This document shows, piece by piece, positions 1 through 9,905 of a stretch of 64,000 nucleotides of DNA. Origin of the DNA: an uncultured Caulobacter sp. (GTDB lineage: Bacteria > Pseudomonadota > Alphaproteobacteria > Caulobacterales > Caulobacteraceae); assembly GCF_947036865.1 (NCBI RefSeq), contig NZ_CAMQSF010000012.1:1-64000 (forward strand), read 5' to 3'. The notes under the pieces were generated by a model, which did no database searches, was not told the DNA's origin, and saw nothing but the letters and a program-made list of their open reading frames with translations. The position numbers and the translations under genes were made by a program. Every line of letters starts with the position of its first letter. Positions within the stretch are counted from its first letter, which is position 1.

Positions 1-1342
1 CGCCGCCCAGCGAAACGCCGCCGCCCGGGCCGCCGCCGACCGGCGCGCCGTCGCGCAGCGCCTTCAGCGCCTCCTCCGGTCCCGGCAGGTCGGCGGCGTA
101 GCACAGGCGGATCAGCGCCATCTCGGCCGCGGCCATGGCGTCGGGCGCGCGGCGCACCTCGTCATGGGCCTTCAGCAGCATCTGCCACAGCCGCGACAGC
201 GTGCCGGCCGAGGTGTGGGCGCCGATCGCCGCCAGCCGCGCGGCCTGCTCCTTGGGCAGCGAGAGGGCGTCCGGCCCCAGGGCCTTGGCCACGGCCGAGG
301 CGTGGCAATGATCGAGGATATCGAGCATCACCACCGCCGGATCGGCCCCGAAGCCCCACAGGGCGCGGAAGGCCTCCAGCGCGTCCTTGGTCTTGCCGGC
401 CATCACGTGTTCGAACAGGGCGATGGTCTGGCCGCGATCGGCCAGGCCCAGCATGTCGCGCACCACGGCCGCAGTGACCGTCTGGCCGCGCTCGGTCTGG
501 ACGATGGCCTGGTCCAGCAGCGAAAGGCCGTCGCGCACCGAGCCCTCGGCCGCGCGGGCGATCAGGGCCAGGGCGTCCAGCTCGATCCGCGCGCCTTCCT
601 TGGCGGCGATCTTGTCGAAGTGCTTGACCAGCACGTCCGGCTCGACCCGGCGCAGGTCGAAGCGCTGGCAGCGCGACAGGATCGTCACCGGGACCTTTCG
701 GATCTCGGTGGTGGCGAAGATGAACTTGGCGTGCGGCGGCGGCTCTTCCAGCGTCTTCAGCAGCGCGTTGAACGCCGCCGTCGACAGCATGTGCACTTCG
801 TCGATGATGTAGACCTTGTAGCGCGCCTCGACCGGGGCGTAGCGCACCCCGTCGAGCAGCTCGCGCATCTCGTCGACCTTGGTGCGGCTGGCGGCGTCCA
901 GCTCCAGCACGTCCATGTGCCGGCCCTCGATGATGGCGCGGCAGTGATAGCCCTCGGTGGTCAGGTCGACCGAGGGGCCCTTCACCGTGTCGGTCTCGTA
1001 GTTGAGCGCCCGGGCCAAGAGGCGCGCGGTCGTGGTCTTGCCGACGCCCCGCACGCCGGTGAGCATGAAGGCGTGGGCGATGCGGCCGGTCGAGAACGCA
1101 TTGGCCAAGGTGCGGACCATGGCCTCCTGGCCGATCAGGTCCTCGAAGGTGCGCGGCCGGTACTTGCGGGCCAGGACGGTGTAGGCGTCGCCGGTCTCCG
1201 CCGGGCTCTCGACGACCGGACGCGGCGTCGCGGCGGGGGCCGGCGCGTCGCCGAAGATGTCGGCGGTGTTCTCGTCCCGCTCGGCGGGCGCTTCGTCCCA
1301 CGGCGGCGCGGAATCAGGCGAGAGGTCGTCGTGGTCGGCCAT
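1..1342 (-). CDS. dnaX: DNA polymerase III subunit gamma/tau (partial, C-terminus outside window)
   Basis: Minus-strand frame not in the ORF track (open at the window edge): MADHDDLSPDS...YTVLARKYRPRTFEDLIGQEAMVRTLANAF..HAFMLTGVRGVGKTTTARLLARALNY...YIIDEVHMLSTAAFNALLKTLEEPP..FIFATTE; Walker A/B and clamp-loader motifs. Confidence 0.96.
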   Translation of the reverse strand, partial: MADHDDLSPDSAPPWDEAPAERDENTADIFGDAPAPAATPRPVVESPAETGDAYTVLARKYRPRTFEDLIGQEAMVRTLANAFSTGRIAHAFMLTGVRGVGKTTTARLLARALNYETDTVKGPSVDLTTEGYHCRAIIEGRHMDVLELDAASRTKVDEMRELLDGVRYAPVEARYKVYIIDEVHMLSTAAFNALLKTLEEPPPHAKFIFATTEIRKVPVTILSRCQRFDLRRVEPDVLVKHFDKIAAKEGARIELDALALIARAAEGSVRDGLSLLDQAIVQTERGQTVTAAVVRDMLGLADRGQTIALFEHVMAGKTKDALEAFRALWGFGADPAVVMLDILDHCHASAVAKALGPDALSLPKEQAARLAAIGAHTSAGTLSRLWQMLLKAHDEVRRAPDAMAAAEMALIRLCYAADLPGPEEALKALRDGAPVGGGPGGGVSLGG

Positions 1343-1361
1343 GACTAGTCCGGTAACGCCG

Positions 1362-1458
1362 CCCTCGTCCTTCGACAAGCTCGGGATGAGGGCTACTGAC
1401 AGGAGGGGTGCGGCAGGTCGGTCCAAATCCTCGCCCCGAGCTTGTCGAAGGACGAGGG
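1362..1458. repeat. 24-bp perfect inverted repeat pair, REP-like, between dnaX and nudC
   Basis: CCCTCGTCCTTCGACAAGCTCGGG (1362-1385) and its exact reverse complement (1435-1458), 49-bp spacer. Confidence 0.9.
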
Positions 1459-1682
1459 TTTGGTCCAGCGGCCTTTGCGGCGGCCGTGGGGACAGTCAGC
1501 GATGCGCGAGGAAGGTGGAGACCGGACAGCGACCCAGAGGTGATCTCGTTGTGGCTGCTGCCTCTCGGCCCTGACCAGGTTGGCGAGGCTTCCGTCCGCG
1601 CCGATCTCCGAGGCCTATATCGCGACTTCGGACGAAGGATGCAAGGCTGACGAGTCACCGCGGTCGCGCTACAGAGTCGCGC

Positions 1683-2621
1683 ATGCCTCTGTCGACCATC
1701 ATCAACACCTTCGCCGGCAACCCGCTGGACCGCGCCAGCGAGCGTCGCGGCGACGCCGCCTGGATCGCCGAGAAGCTGGCCGATCCCGACTCCCTGGCCC
1801 TGGCCCTGTGGAACGGCAGGCCGCTGGTCGAGGACATCCTCGGCGAGGACGGCAAGCCCAAGGGGGTGCAGATCGCCTATCTGCGCGCCGACCTCGCCCA
1901 GGACCTGGCCGGCGGCGACGAGAAGCTGCTGTTCATGGGCCTGTGGAAGGAGATCGCCGTGTTCGCCGTCGATCTCGACGCGGCGAGCAACCCGGCCGAG
2001 GGACCGCTGCAGGGCCTCGGGCGGTTCGAGGAGCTGCGCGGCGCGGCGGCGACCATGCCGCCGGCCGACGCGGGGATCCTGGCCACCGCCAAGTCGATGT
2101 TCGAATGGCGTCGCCGCCACCGCTGGTGCAGCAACTGCGGCCAGAAGAGCGAGGTCGCCGACGGCGGCTGGAAGCGCGTCTGCCCGGCCTGCGAGGCCGA
2201 GCACTTCCCGCGCACCGACCCGGTGGTGATCATGCTGGCGACCCATGACGGCAAGTGCCTGCTGGGCCGCCAGGCCGCCTGGCCCAAGGGCATGTTCTCG
2301 GCCCTGGCCGGCTTCCTCGAACCGGGCGAAACCATCGAGGAGGCTTGCGCCCGCGAGCTGAAGGAAGAGGCCGGCCTGACCGCCACCGCCGTCCGCTACC
2401 ATTCCAGCCAGCCCTGGCCGTGGCCCTCGTCGCTGATGATGGGCCTGATGGCCGAGGTCGACAGCGCCGACGCCGCGCCGGACCAGACCGAGCTGGAGGA
2501 GGTGCGCTGGTTCAGCAAGGACGAGGCCGCCCGGCTGATCCGCGGCGAGCTCGAGGGCCTGTTCGCCCCGCCGCCGCTGGCCATCGCGCATCAGCTGATC
2601 AAGAGCTGGGCGGAGGACTGA
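1683..2621 (+). CDS. nudC: NAD+/NADH diphosphatase (Nudix)
   Basis: CSNCGQKSE...CPACEAEHFPRTDPVVIML zinc ribbon plus Nudix box GFLEPGETIEEACARELKEEAGL. Confidence 0.93.
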   Translation: MPLSTIINTFAGNPLDRASERRGDAAWIAEKLADPDSLALALWNGRPLVEDILGEDGKPKGVQIAYLRADLAQDLAGGDEKLLFMGLWKEIAVFAVDLDAASNPAEGPLQGLGRFEELRGAAATMPPADAGILATAKSMFEWRRRHRWCSNCGQKSEVADGGWKRVCPACEAEHFPRTDPVVIMLATHDGKCLLGRQAAWPKGMFSALAGFLEPGETIEEACARELKEEAGLTATAVRYHSSQPWPWPSSLMMGLMAEVDSADAAPDQTELEEVRWFSKDEAARLIRGELEGLFAPPPLAIAHQLIKSWAED

Positions 2622-2628
2622 GCCGCCC

Positions 2629-4083
2629 TCACCTAAACGGCGGCTCGTCGAACGCCCGCAGCTTGCGCGAATGCAGGTTGGGACCCTCGGCGTGCAGCAG
2701 CTTGCAGGTCAGAATCCCGATCTGCAGGTGCTGGCTGATCGCCCGCTCGTAGAAGGCGTTGGCCTGGCCCGGCAGCTTGATCTCGCCGTGCAGCGGCTTG
2801 TCCGACACGCAGAGCAGCGTCCCGTACGGCACCCGGAAGCGGTAGCCCTGGGCCGAGATCGTCGCCGACTCCATGTCGATCGCCACCGCCCGGCTCTGGT
2901 TGAAGCGCAGGGCCGAGAGGCTGTGGCGCAGTTCCCAGTTGCGGTCGTCGGTGGTGACGACGGTGCCGGTGCGCAGGCGCTTCTTCAGCTGGTCGCCGCT
3001 ATCGCCGCTGATCGCCTTGGCCGCGTCGTAGAGGGCGCGCTGGACCTCGGCGATCGAGGGCACCGGCACTTCCGGCGGCAGCACGTCGTCCAGCACGTGG
3101 TCGTCGCGCAGATAGGCGTGGGCCAGCACATAGTCGCCGATCGTCTGGGTGTCGCGAAGCCCGCCGCAGTGGCCGATCATCAGCCAGGCTTGCGGGCGCA
3201 GCACCGCCAGGTGGTCGCAGATCGTCTTGGCGTTGGACGGGCCGACGCCGATATTGACCAGGGTCACGCCCGCGCCGCCCGGCGCCATCAGGTGATAGGC
3301 CGGCATCTGGTGCTTGCGCCAGGTCGACTCGGCCACCGCCAGTTCCGGATTGACCGTGTTGGCGGTGATGGTGAGGCCGCCCGAGCACGACAGGGCCGTG
3401 TAGGGGCTGTCGGGCGCCTTCAGCTGCTCGATGCCCCAGCGGACGAACTCGTCGACATAGCGGTGATAGTTGGTGAACAGGATGAACTGCTGCACGTCCT
3501 CGGCCGGCGCGCCGGTGTAGTGCTTGAGCCGGGCCAGCGAGAAATCGGTGCGCAGGCCGTCGAACAGCGACAGCGGCCGCGTCTCTTCCAGGGCCGGGTT
3601 CCAGACCCCGTCGGCGATCTCGTCGCCGATGAAGGCCAGGTCCGTGGTCGGGAAGAAGCGGGCGATGTCCTCGCTGCGAACGTCCGCCTGGTTCAGGTCG
3701 ATGGAGGCGTCCAGCACGTACGGATAGGGGATCTCCTGGCGCGAGCGCTCGACCTCGATCTCGACGTCGAAGTCGTCCATCAGCAGGCTGAGCTGCTCGA
3801 CCAGGTAGTCCTTGAACTGCGCGGGCTTGGTGACCGTCGTGGCGTAGACGCCGGGCCGGCTGACCCGCGCGTAGGACCGCGCCAGTTTCGGCGGCAGCGC
3901 CTCGGGATCATAGGTCAGGCGCAGCTCGGGATAGGCGAAGGTCCCATCGAACCGCGTTTGCGGGTCCGGGCGGGTTCCATTCTCGAGATAGGCGCGCAGG
4001 GCGGTCCGGAGCGCCTCGACGGCGCGTTCGTATTCGTCATTGAGCCGTTCGACGACGGCGATTGCTTTTTCTTGGTTTGACAT
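2629..4083 (-). CDS. amn: AMP nucleosidase
   Basis: Full-length 484 aa; phosphorylase-like core GVGPSNAKTICDHLAVLRPQAWLMIGHCGGLRDTQTIGDYVLAHAYLRDDHVLDD and AIDMESATISAQGYRFRVPYGTLLCVSDKPLHGEIKLPG. Confidence 0.92.
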   Translation of the reverse strand: MSNQEKAIAVVERLNDEYERAVEALRTALRAYLENGTRPDPQTRFDGTFAYPELRLTYDPEALPPKLARSYARVSRPGVYATTVTKPAQFKDYLVEQLSLLMDDFDVEIEVERSRQEIPYPYVLDASIDLNQADVRSEDIARFFPTTDLAFIGDEIADGVWNPALEETRPLSLFDGLRTDFSLARLKHYTGAPAEDVQQFILFTNYHRYVDEFVRWGIEQLKAPDSPYTALSCSGGLTITANTVNPELAVAESTWRKHQMPAYHLMAPGGAGVTLVNIGVGPSNAKTICDHLAVLRPQAWLMIGHCGGLRDTQTIGDYVLAHAYLRDDHVLDDVLPPEVPVPSIAEVQRALYDAAKAISGDSGDQLKKRLRTGTVVTTDDRNWELRHSLSALRFNQSRAVAIDMESATISAQGYRFRVPYGTLLCVSDKPLHGEIKLPGQANAFYERAISQHLQIGILTCKLLHAEGPNLHSRKLRAFDEPPFR

Positions 4084-4364
4084 GGCGCCTTATAGCGGCG
4101 TTTCGCGACATTGGCGAGACACCGGTCGGCCAATCTGAGAATGATTTATTACTTATTCGCCGACCCCGCCGCGCCGCCACGACGACGCCATTCCGCGCCG
4201 GGGCGAGTCTTGGGCATGGACGAACCGCCGCTCGTCGGCCACAAGGACGGAAATGCTCAAGCCGGGGCGAATGGCGGAGACGGGACGATTATCCGTCGAT
4301 CATTCGGCCGGCCTTGACCCGAGACAAGCCGTCGACGCCGCCTATGCGGGCGCCAGGGGGACCG

Positions 4365-5612
4365 ATGAATAGACGTTTCGCTTTTCTGATCGTTCTGGCG
4401 ATGGTGCTGGGCGTCGCCGTGGGCTGGGGGTGCAACCAGTATCTCGACGCCGCCGGCGCCAAGAAGGCCGCCGAGCTGGCGTCGCTGCTGCCCTACGTCT
4501 TCCTGCGCCTGATCAAGATGATCATCGCGCCCCTGGTCTTCACCACCCTGGTCGCCGGCATCGCCCACATGGAGGACGCCGCCGCCGTCGGTCGCGTGGG
4601 CGTCAAGGCGCTGGGCTGGTTCATCGTCGCCTCGATCCTGTCGCTGCTGATCGGCATCGGCATGTTCCACCTGCTGGATCCCGCCCACGGCGTGGTGCTG
4701 AAGGAAGTGGCCGAGGCCGGGGCCCCGCCGTCGGCGGCGCAAGCCTTCACGATCAAGAGCTTCATCGACCACCTGATCCCGGCCTCGCTGTTCGAGGCCA
4801 TGGCCAAGAACGAGATCCTGCAGATCGTCGTCTTCTCGGTGTTCGTCGGCACGGCCGTCGCCACCCTGGACGACAAGGCGCCGGCCGTGCTGCAGGTGAC
4901 CGAGCAGGCCGCCTCGATCATGCTGAAGGTCACCGGCTTCGTGATGACCCTGGCGCCGCTGGCCATCTTCGGCGCCCTGGTCAACACCGTCGCCAAGGAA
5001 GGCCTGTCGATCCTGGGCGTCTATGCCCGCTTCATCGGGTCCTTCTACGCGGGCCTCGGCGTGCTGTGGCTGCTGCTGTTCCTGGCGGCGCTCGCGTTCC
5101 TGGGCGGCCGGGCGATCAAGCTGTTCGGCTTCATCCGCACCCCGGCCCTGCTGGCCTTCTCGACCGCCAGCTCCGAAGCGGCCTATCCGCGCCTGCTGGA
5201 CGGCCTGCCGACCCTGGGCGTGCGGCGCAAGATCGTCAGCTTCGTGCTGCCGCTGGGCTATTCGTTCAATCTCGACGGCTCGATGATGTACTGCACCTTC
5301 GCCACCCTGTTCATCACGGCGGTGCATGGCGTGCATCTGAGCCTGGAGCAGCAGGTGTCGATGCTGCTGCTGCTGATGGTCACCTCCAAGGGCATGGCCG
5401 GCGTGCCCCGCGCCTCGCTGGTGGTGATCATGGCCACCCTGACCTATTTCGGCCTGCCGGAAGCCTGGATCGCGCTGGTGCTCGGCGTCGATCACCTGTT
5501 GGACATGGGCCGCAGCGCCACCAACGTCGTCGGCAACAGCGTCGCCGCCGCCGTGGTCGCCAAGTGGGAGGGCGAGCTGGACCCCGTCCCGCCCGAGCCT
5601 GTCAAGGCCTAG
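4365..5612 (+). CDS. dicarboxylate/amino acid:cation symporter (DAACS family)
   Basis: MNRRFAFLIVLAMVLGVAVGW...LLPYVFLRLIKMIIAPLVFTTLVAGIAHM...GYSFNLDGSMMYCTFATLF; start trimmed from the longer ORF. Confidence 0.9.
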   Translation: MNRRFAFLIVLAMVLGVAVGWGCNQYLDAAGAKKAAELASLLPYVFLRLIKMIIAPLVFTTLVAGIAHMEDAAAVGRVGVKALGWFIVASILSLLIGIGMFHLLDPAHGVVLKEVAEAGAPPSAAQAFTIKSFIDHLIPASLFEAMAKNEILQIVVFSVFVGTAVATLDDKAPAVLQVTEQAASIMLKVTGFVMTLAPLAIFGALVNTVAKEGLSILGVYARFIGSFYAGLGVLWLLLFLAALAFLGGRAIKLFGFIRTPALLAFSTASSEAAYPRLLDGLPTLGVRRKIVSFVLPLGYSFNLDGSMMYCTFATLFITAVHGVHLSLEQQVSMLLLLMVTSKGMAGVPRASLVVIMATLTYFGLPEAWIALVLGVDHLLDMGRSATNVVGNSVAAAVVAKWEGELDPVPPEPVKA

Positions 5613-5636
5613 CCTCCCCTCCCGAAGCCTCGCGCG

Positions 5637-5675
5637 AACGGCCCGCTCCCCACCCCGGAGGCGGGCCGTTTTCAT
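5637..5675 (+). terminator. Rho-independent-like terminator after symporter gene
   Basis: AACGGCCCGC-14 nt-GCGGGCCGTT followed by TTC ATTTG. Confidence 0.6.
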
Positions 5676-5762
5676 TTGTTAGAAAGCGGTACAGTAAAAA
5701 CTTGACACCCTCGGGGAGAGGACCAATCTCCTTGGGCGAGGGACTTTTAGGACGACCATGCC

Positions 5763-6179
5763 ATGAACAAGATCACGCACGCGGCCCGCGCCGCCCTGCT
5801 CGGTCTCGTCGTGGCGGGACTGGGCGCTTCCGCCGCCTCGGCGCAGGGCCCGGCTCCCGTCAAGCCGAAGCCGCAACGCCAATGCTTCTACCTGTCCGAC
5901 TGGCAGGGCTGGAGCGCGCCGAACAAGGACACGCTGTACATGAAGGTCCGAGGCCGCGACGTCTATCGCGTCGACCTCGCCTACGGCACCAGCCAGCTGA
6001 CCTGGCCGGGCTCGCATCTGGTGTCGATCGTCCGGGGCTCGGACAGCATCTGCCACCCGCTGGATCTGGATTTGCGGGTGTCGGACGACATGGGTTTCGC
6101 CGTGCCGATCCGCGCCAAGACCATCACCAAGCTGACGCCGGAAGAGATCCAGGCGATCCCCAGGAAGTATCGCCCCTAA
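5763..6179 (+). CDS. secreted DUF6491-like protein
   Basis: Signal peptide plus RQCFYLSDWQGWSAPNKDTLYMKVRGRDVYRVDLA. Confidence 0.65.
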   Translation: MNKITHAARAALLGLVVAGLGASAASAQGPAPVKPKPQRQCFYLSDWQGWSAPNKDTLYMKVRGRDVYRVDLAYGTSQLTWPGSHLVSIVRGSDSICHPLDLDLRVSDDMGFAVPIRAKTITKLTPEEIQAIPRKYRP

Positions 6180-6216
6180 GCCCTATCGACCCGAAGGCGA
6201 GGGCGGTTCGCCGCCC

Positions 6217-6690
6217 TCACACGGGCAGGGCCGTGGTGTACTTCACCAGGTTCAGCGCGAAGTGCGACGAGGCGTTGGCCACCGAGGGGTGGCTGAGCAG
6301 CTGGCCCATCAGATAGGTGTTGTAGTCGGCGACGTCGGCGACGACGATCCGAAGCAGATAGTCCCAATCCCCCGACATCGAAAAGCACTCGACGATCTCG
6401 GGCTGGGTGCGGACGAACGTCTCGAAGGCGTCGCGCGCGGCCTTCGAGTGGCTGCCCATCCGCACGTTGCAGAGCACGTTCACGCCGCGGCCGACGCGCA
6501 CCGGATTGACCAGCCGCACGGTCTTTTCCAGCAGGCCCGCGGTCTCCATCGCCTTGACGCGGCGCCAGCACGAGGCGCTCGAGGCGCCGACGCGTTCGGC
6601 GAGGTCGGCGTGGCTGATCGTGGCGTCGTCCTGCAGGAGGGCGAGAATGCGACGCGAGACGGCGTCGAGTTCGAGCTCCTGTTTCATCAT
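6217..6690 (-). CDS. Lrp/AsnC family transcriptional regulator
   Basis: ELDAVSRRILALLQDDATISHADLAERVGASSASCWRRVKAMETAGLL HTH plus RAM domain; divergent from phhA. Confidence 0.92.
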   Translation of the reverse strand: MMKQELELDAVSRRILALLQDDATISHADLAERVGASSASCWRRVKAMETAGLLEKTVRLVNPVRVGRGVNVLCNVRMGSHSKAARDAFETFVRTQPEIVECFSMSGDWDYLLRIVVADVADYNTYLMGQLLSHPSVANASSHFALNLVKYTTALPV

Positions 6691-6782
6691 TTGGCCGTAC
6701 CCTGGGATCGAACTTCACGGATGGACCATTAAGCCCTAGATTTTGAAAAGCCATCGCTGGATAGGCGTGCGAACGTTTCAGC

Positions 6783-7625
6783 ATGAAAAACCCCGCCCTC
6801 ACGCGTCCCGCCGGCACGGCGGCGGATTGGACCGTCCCGCAGAATTGGAGCGCCTACACGCCGGAAGACCACGCGATGTGGGACCGGCTCTTCGCGCGCC
6901 AGGCGGACATGCTGAGGGGCCGAGTCACGCCGAGTTTCCTCGAGGGCCTGGACGTTCTGCGCATGTCGAAGCCGGGGATTCCAGACTTCGAGGAACTCTC
7001 CGAGCGCCTCCACAAGCGCACGGGCTGGCGCGTGGTGGCGGTTCCGGGCCTGGTTCCCGACGACGTCTTCTTCGATCACCTGGCCAATCGACGGTTCGTC
7101 GCCGGCAATTTCATCCGCAAGCCCGACCAGATCGACTACCTGCAGGAGCCGGACATCTTCCATGACGTCTTCGGCCACGTGCCGTTGCTCGCCGATCCGG
7201 TCTTCGCCGACTACATGCAGGCCTATGGCCAAGGCGGCCTGCGGTCGTTGAACTTCGGCGCCCTGCATAAGCTGGCCCGTCTCTACTGGTACACGGTCGA
7301 ATTCGGCCTGATCCGCGAGAACGGCGACCTGCGCCTCTACGGCGCCGGCATCGTGTCGAGCTACGGCGAGTCGACCTTCGCCCTCGAGGATCCCGGCCCG
7401 CATCGCATCGGCTTCGATCTGAAGCGGGTCATGCGCACCCACTATCGGATCGACACCTACCAACAGACCTATTTCGTGATCGACAGCTTCGAGGATCTGC
7501 TGCGCCAGACCCTGGAGACCGACTTCGCGCCGCTCTACGCCGCGCTCGAAGCCGAGCCCGACCTCGCCGCCGACGCCATCCTGCCCGACGACGTGGTCCT
7601 GACGCGCGGAACGGGGCGGCCGTGA
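6783..7625 (+). CDS. phhA: phenylalanine 4-monooxygenase
   Basis: QEPDIFHDVFGHVPLLADPVFADYMQAYG...KLARLYWYTVEFGLIRENGDLRLYGAGIVSSYGES. Confidence 0.96.
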   Translation: MKNPALTRPAGTAADWTVPQNWSAYTPEDHAMWDRLFARQADMLRGRVTPSFLEGLDVLRMSKPGIPDFEELSERLHKRTGWRVVAVPGLVPDDVFFDHLANRRFVAGNFIRKPDQIDYLQEPDIFHDVFGHVPLLADPVFADYMQAYGQGGLRSLNFGALHKLARLYWYTVEFGLIRENGDLRLYGAGIVSSYGESTFALEDPGPHRIGFDLKRVMRTHYRIDTYQQTYFVIDSFEDLLRQTLETDFAPLYAALEAEPDLAADAILPDDVVLTRGTGRP

Positions 7626-7761
7626 GGATCGAGCGCTGCCGCCAAGCGGCGCGGCGTGAAGGGTCAAGCGCCACAGGCCGCCGCTGATCCGAAGCGGCGC
7701 CACGCCATGGCGGGGCGGTGCGTGGACGCCGTTGATAATTCCGCCAGCGCGACAAGCCAGG

Positions 7762-7785
7762 GGCGCCCGGACGGGCGCCTTTTTG
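7762..7785 (+). terminator. Rho-independent terminator
   Basis: GGCGCCC-GGAC-GGGCGCC followed by TTTTT. Confidence 0.75.
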
Positions 7786-8078
7786 ATGAGGACGAGACGG
7801 CCTTTGTTCCGGAGCGGTTCCGCAAGCCCGCGCGCGACCAAGCGCTAAACCAGCGCCGCACCTAATGATTGTTTTCGTTAGAAGAAATGTTGGACGCCGG
7901 AATTAGCTGGACTGGCCCGCGATAGACGCGGGTCTCATCCGTTGCCCATGAGAGCACTCGGCTCTCCCGCCGCAACATTCGGGTCGTCTCGCTCGCGGCG
8001 GCAAATTAGATCCGGGTCCGTTCAGACGGAGCCCTCGGAACGACCACGCCGAGCGGCGGGGAGGGAAATGACGAGGCC

Positions 8079-8231
8079 ATGGCCTTCATTTCCCGCCTGC
8101 ATCCGATGAAGCGGATGGCGACGGCCAACGAGATCGCCGGTGTCGCCGGCTTTCTGTTGTCGGATCGCGCGAGCTTCATTACCGGGACGGCGATGCTGGC
8201 CGATGGCGGTATCTCCGTTCGCTTGACCTAG
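8079..8231 (+). pseudogene. C-terminal remnant of a short-chain dehydrogenase (SDR)
   Basis: MAFISRLHPMKRMATANEIAGVAGFLLSDRASFITGTAMLADGGISVRLT*, a typical SDR C-terminus with no Rossmann N-terminus upstream. Confidence 0.85.
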
Positions 8232-8269
8232 GGGTCTGATGGGAAGCGTTGCGACAGGTCGAGCCGAGT

Positions 8270-8911
8270 TTAACGGCTGAATGTCAGGTGGATCGTGCCG
8301 CTCTCGGCGACCTCCGAGCGCGCGGCATAGCCGGCTTCCAACCCGCGCAGGTCGTCCCACAGACGGACACCGCGACCGAGAAGGATCGGGGCGATGGCGA
8401 CATGCAGGCGGTCCACGAGCCCCGCCTTGAGATAGTCGCGAACCACGGTCGGACCACCGCCAATTCGCACATCCTTGCCGTTCGCCACCGCGGTGGCCTG
8501 GGCAAGCGCGTCGATCGGGGCGGCGCTGATGAAGGAAAAGCGGGTTCCGCCAGCCATGGTCAGCGGCGGCCGCGATTGATGCGTCAGCACAAAGACGGGG
8601 CAGCGGAACGGCGGCTCGTCGCCCCACCAACCCCGCCAGTTCGGATCATTGGGATAGTCATGCAGGCCGAACATGCCCGCCCCCATGATCTCCGCGCCAA
8701 CGCCCTCGAAATAGTCGCGCGCATAGCGATCGTCGACGCCGGTCGTCCCCTCGCCGCTCGTATCGCCGAGCACCCGTTCACGAAAGGTCCGCGTGCCAAC
8801 GTACGCGGCCACCAACCGCGACCAGTCCGAGCCAAACGGATTGTCCGGGGTTCGATCGGTCGTCGTCGCGAACCCATCCAGCGAGATAAGAAGATCAACG
8901 CGCACCGCCAT
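8270..8911 (-). CDS. dihydrofolate reductase family (RibD C-terminal-like) protein
   Basis: VRVDLLISLDGFAT...FRCPVFVLTHQSRPPL...GGGPTVVRDYLKAGLVDRLHVAIAPILLGRGVRLWDDL. Confidence 0.88.
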   Translation of the reverse strand: MAVRVDLLISLDGFATTTDRTPDNPFGSDWSRLVAAYVGTRTFRERVLGDTSGEGTTGVDDRYARDYFEGVGAEIMGAGMFGLHDYPNDPNWRGWWGDEPPFRCPVFVLTHQSRPPLTMAGGTRFSFISAAPIDALAQATAVANGKDVRIGGGPTVVRDYLKAGLVDRLHVAIAPILLGRGVRLWDDLRGLEAGYAARSEVAESGTIHLTFSR

Positions 8912-8927
8912 GGCTGCTCTCCAAAAG

Positions 8928-8980
8928 GTAAGGCAATCACCTTTGTATAGAGCGTCATTAGTAAGGCAAGTGCCTTTGTG
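8928..8980. promoter_or_regulatory. Tandem operator-like repeats between the DHFR-like and ArsR genes
   Basis: GTAAGGCAATCACCTTTGTA (8928-8947) and GTAAGGCAAGTGCCTTTGTG (8961-8980), 33 bp apart. Confidence 0.65.
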
Positions 8981-9018
8981 TGTTGACGGGCCGGCTTTCG
9001 GCCCGCCAGAATGGCGCC

Positions 9019-9357
9019 ATGCCCTCGCACGCGAGTCCGCTCGACCTAGCCTTCCATGCCCTCAGCGACCCCACCCGCCGGGCGGTCGTGTCTCGCCTCG
9101 CCCAGGGCGAGGCCGCCGTCAGCGCTTTGGCCAAACCCTTCGACATGGCGCTGCCGTCGTTCGCGCAGCATCTCAAAGTCCTTGAAGAGTCCGGACTGAT
9201 CACGAGCGAGAAGCGGGGCCGTAGCCGCTGGTGCCGTCTTGAGCGTACGCGCTTCGAAGAGGTGGCCGATTGGATGGAGATGGAACGCCGGGGGTGGACG
9301 GATCGGCTGGATCGTCTCGAAACCTATCTCGCAAAGTCACAGGAGCGGAACGCGTGA
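9019..9357 (+). CDS. ArsR family transcriptional regulator
   Basis: LDLAFHALSDPTRRAVVSRLAQGEAAVSALAKPFDMALPSFAQHLKVLEESGLI; ATG chosen over upstream TTG. Confidence 0.92.
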   Translation: MPSHASPLDLAFHALSDPTRRAVVSRLAQGEAAVSALAKPFDMALPSFAQHLKVLEESGLITSEKRGRSRWCRLERTRFEEVADWMEMERRGWTDRLDRLETYLAKSQERNA

Positions 9358-9833
9358 CCGACGATGTTCGCGATGCGCGGCTGGAACGCGAACTTGTCGT
9401 GGTGAAGGTCTTCGATTTTCCGCGCGACAGAGTGTTCGCGGCCTGGCTGGACCCTCTGGCCCTCGCTGAATGGTATGGACCGGAGGGATTCGCGATCGAG
9501 ACGATCGAGGCGGACATTCGTCCGGGCGGCGCCTGGCGGTTCGACATGGTCGGCCGCTTTGAAGGCGAGGACCGACGCTTCGCCAGCCTGATGCGCTTTA
9601 GGGAGATCATCCCGGAAGAGCGGATCGTGGTGGACTATGGATCGCCGGAGCAGGACGACCCGCATCGCTTCCTGATGACGGTCACCTTCGACGCGCAGGC
9701 TGACGGCAAGACCGTCTTGACCTTGCGGCAACTTCACCCCAGCCGAGAGCGCCGTCAGCAGGTGATGGCGTTCGGAGCCGTCGAATACGGTTTGCAGACC
9801 CTAAACAGTCTGGCCGCTTGGCTAGGCCGCTGA
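9354..9833 (+). CDS. SRPBCC/AHSA1 domain protein
   Basis: ERELVVVKVFDFPRDRVFAAWLDPLALAEWYGPEGF; GTG start overlaps arsR stop. Confidence 0.88.
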   Translation: MTDDVRDARLERELVVVKVFDFPRDRVFAAWLDPLALAEWYGPEGFAIETIEADIRPGGAWRFDMVGRFEGEDRRFASLMRFREIIPEERIVVDYGSPEQDDPHRFLMTVTFDAQADGKTVLTLRQLHPSRERRQQVMAFGAVEYGLQTLNSLAAWLGR

Positions 9834-9905
9834 ATGGATTGGTCGCGAGGAGGCGCGGCTCGGAAACCCTACCGCTCCGAGCCCTCGACAGCGATCATCC
9901 CAAGG

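Noticed and set aside
162-1301. 379-aa minus-strand ORF and overlapping plus-strand ORFs within 1-1348
   Set aside because: Wrong-frame shadows of dnaX; low-complexity Arg/Gly/Pro/Ala composition typical of high-GC alternative frames.
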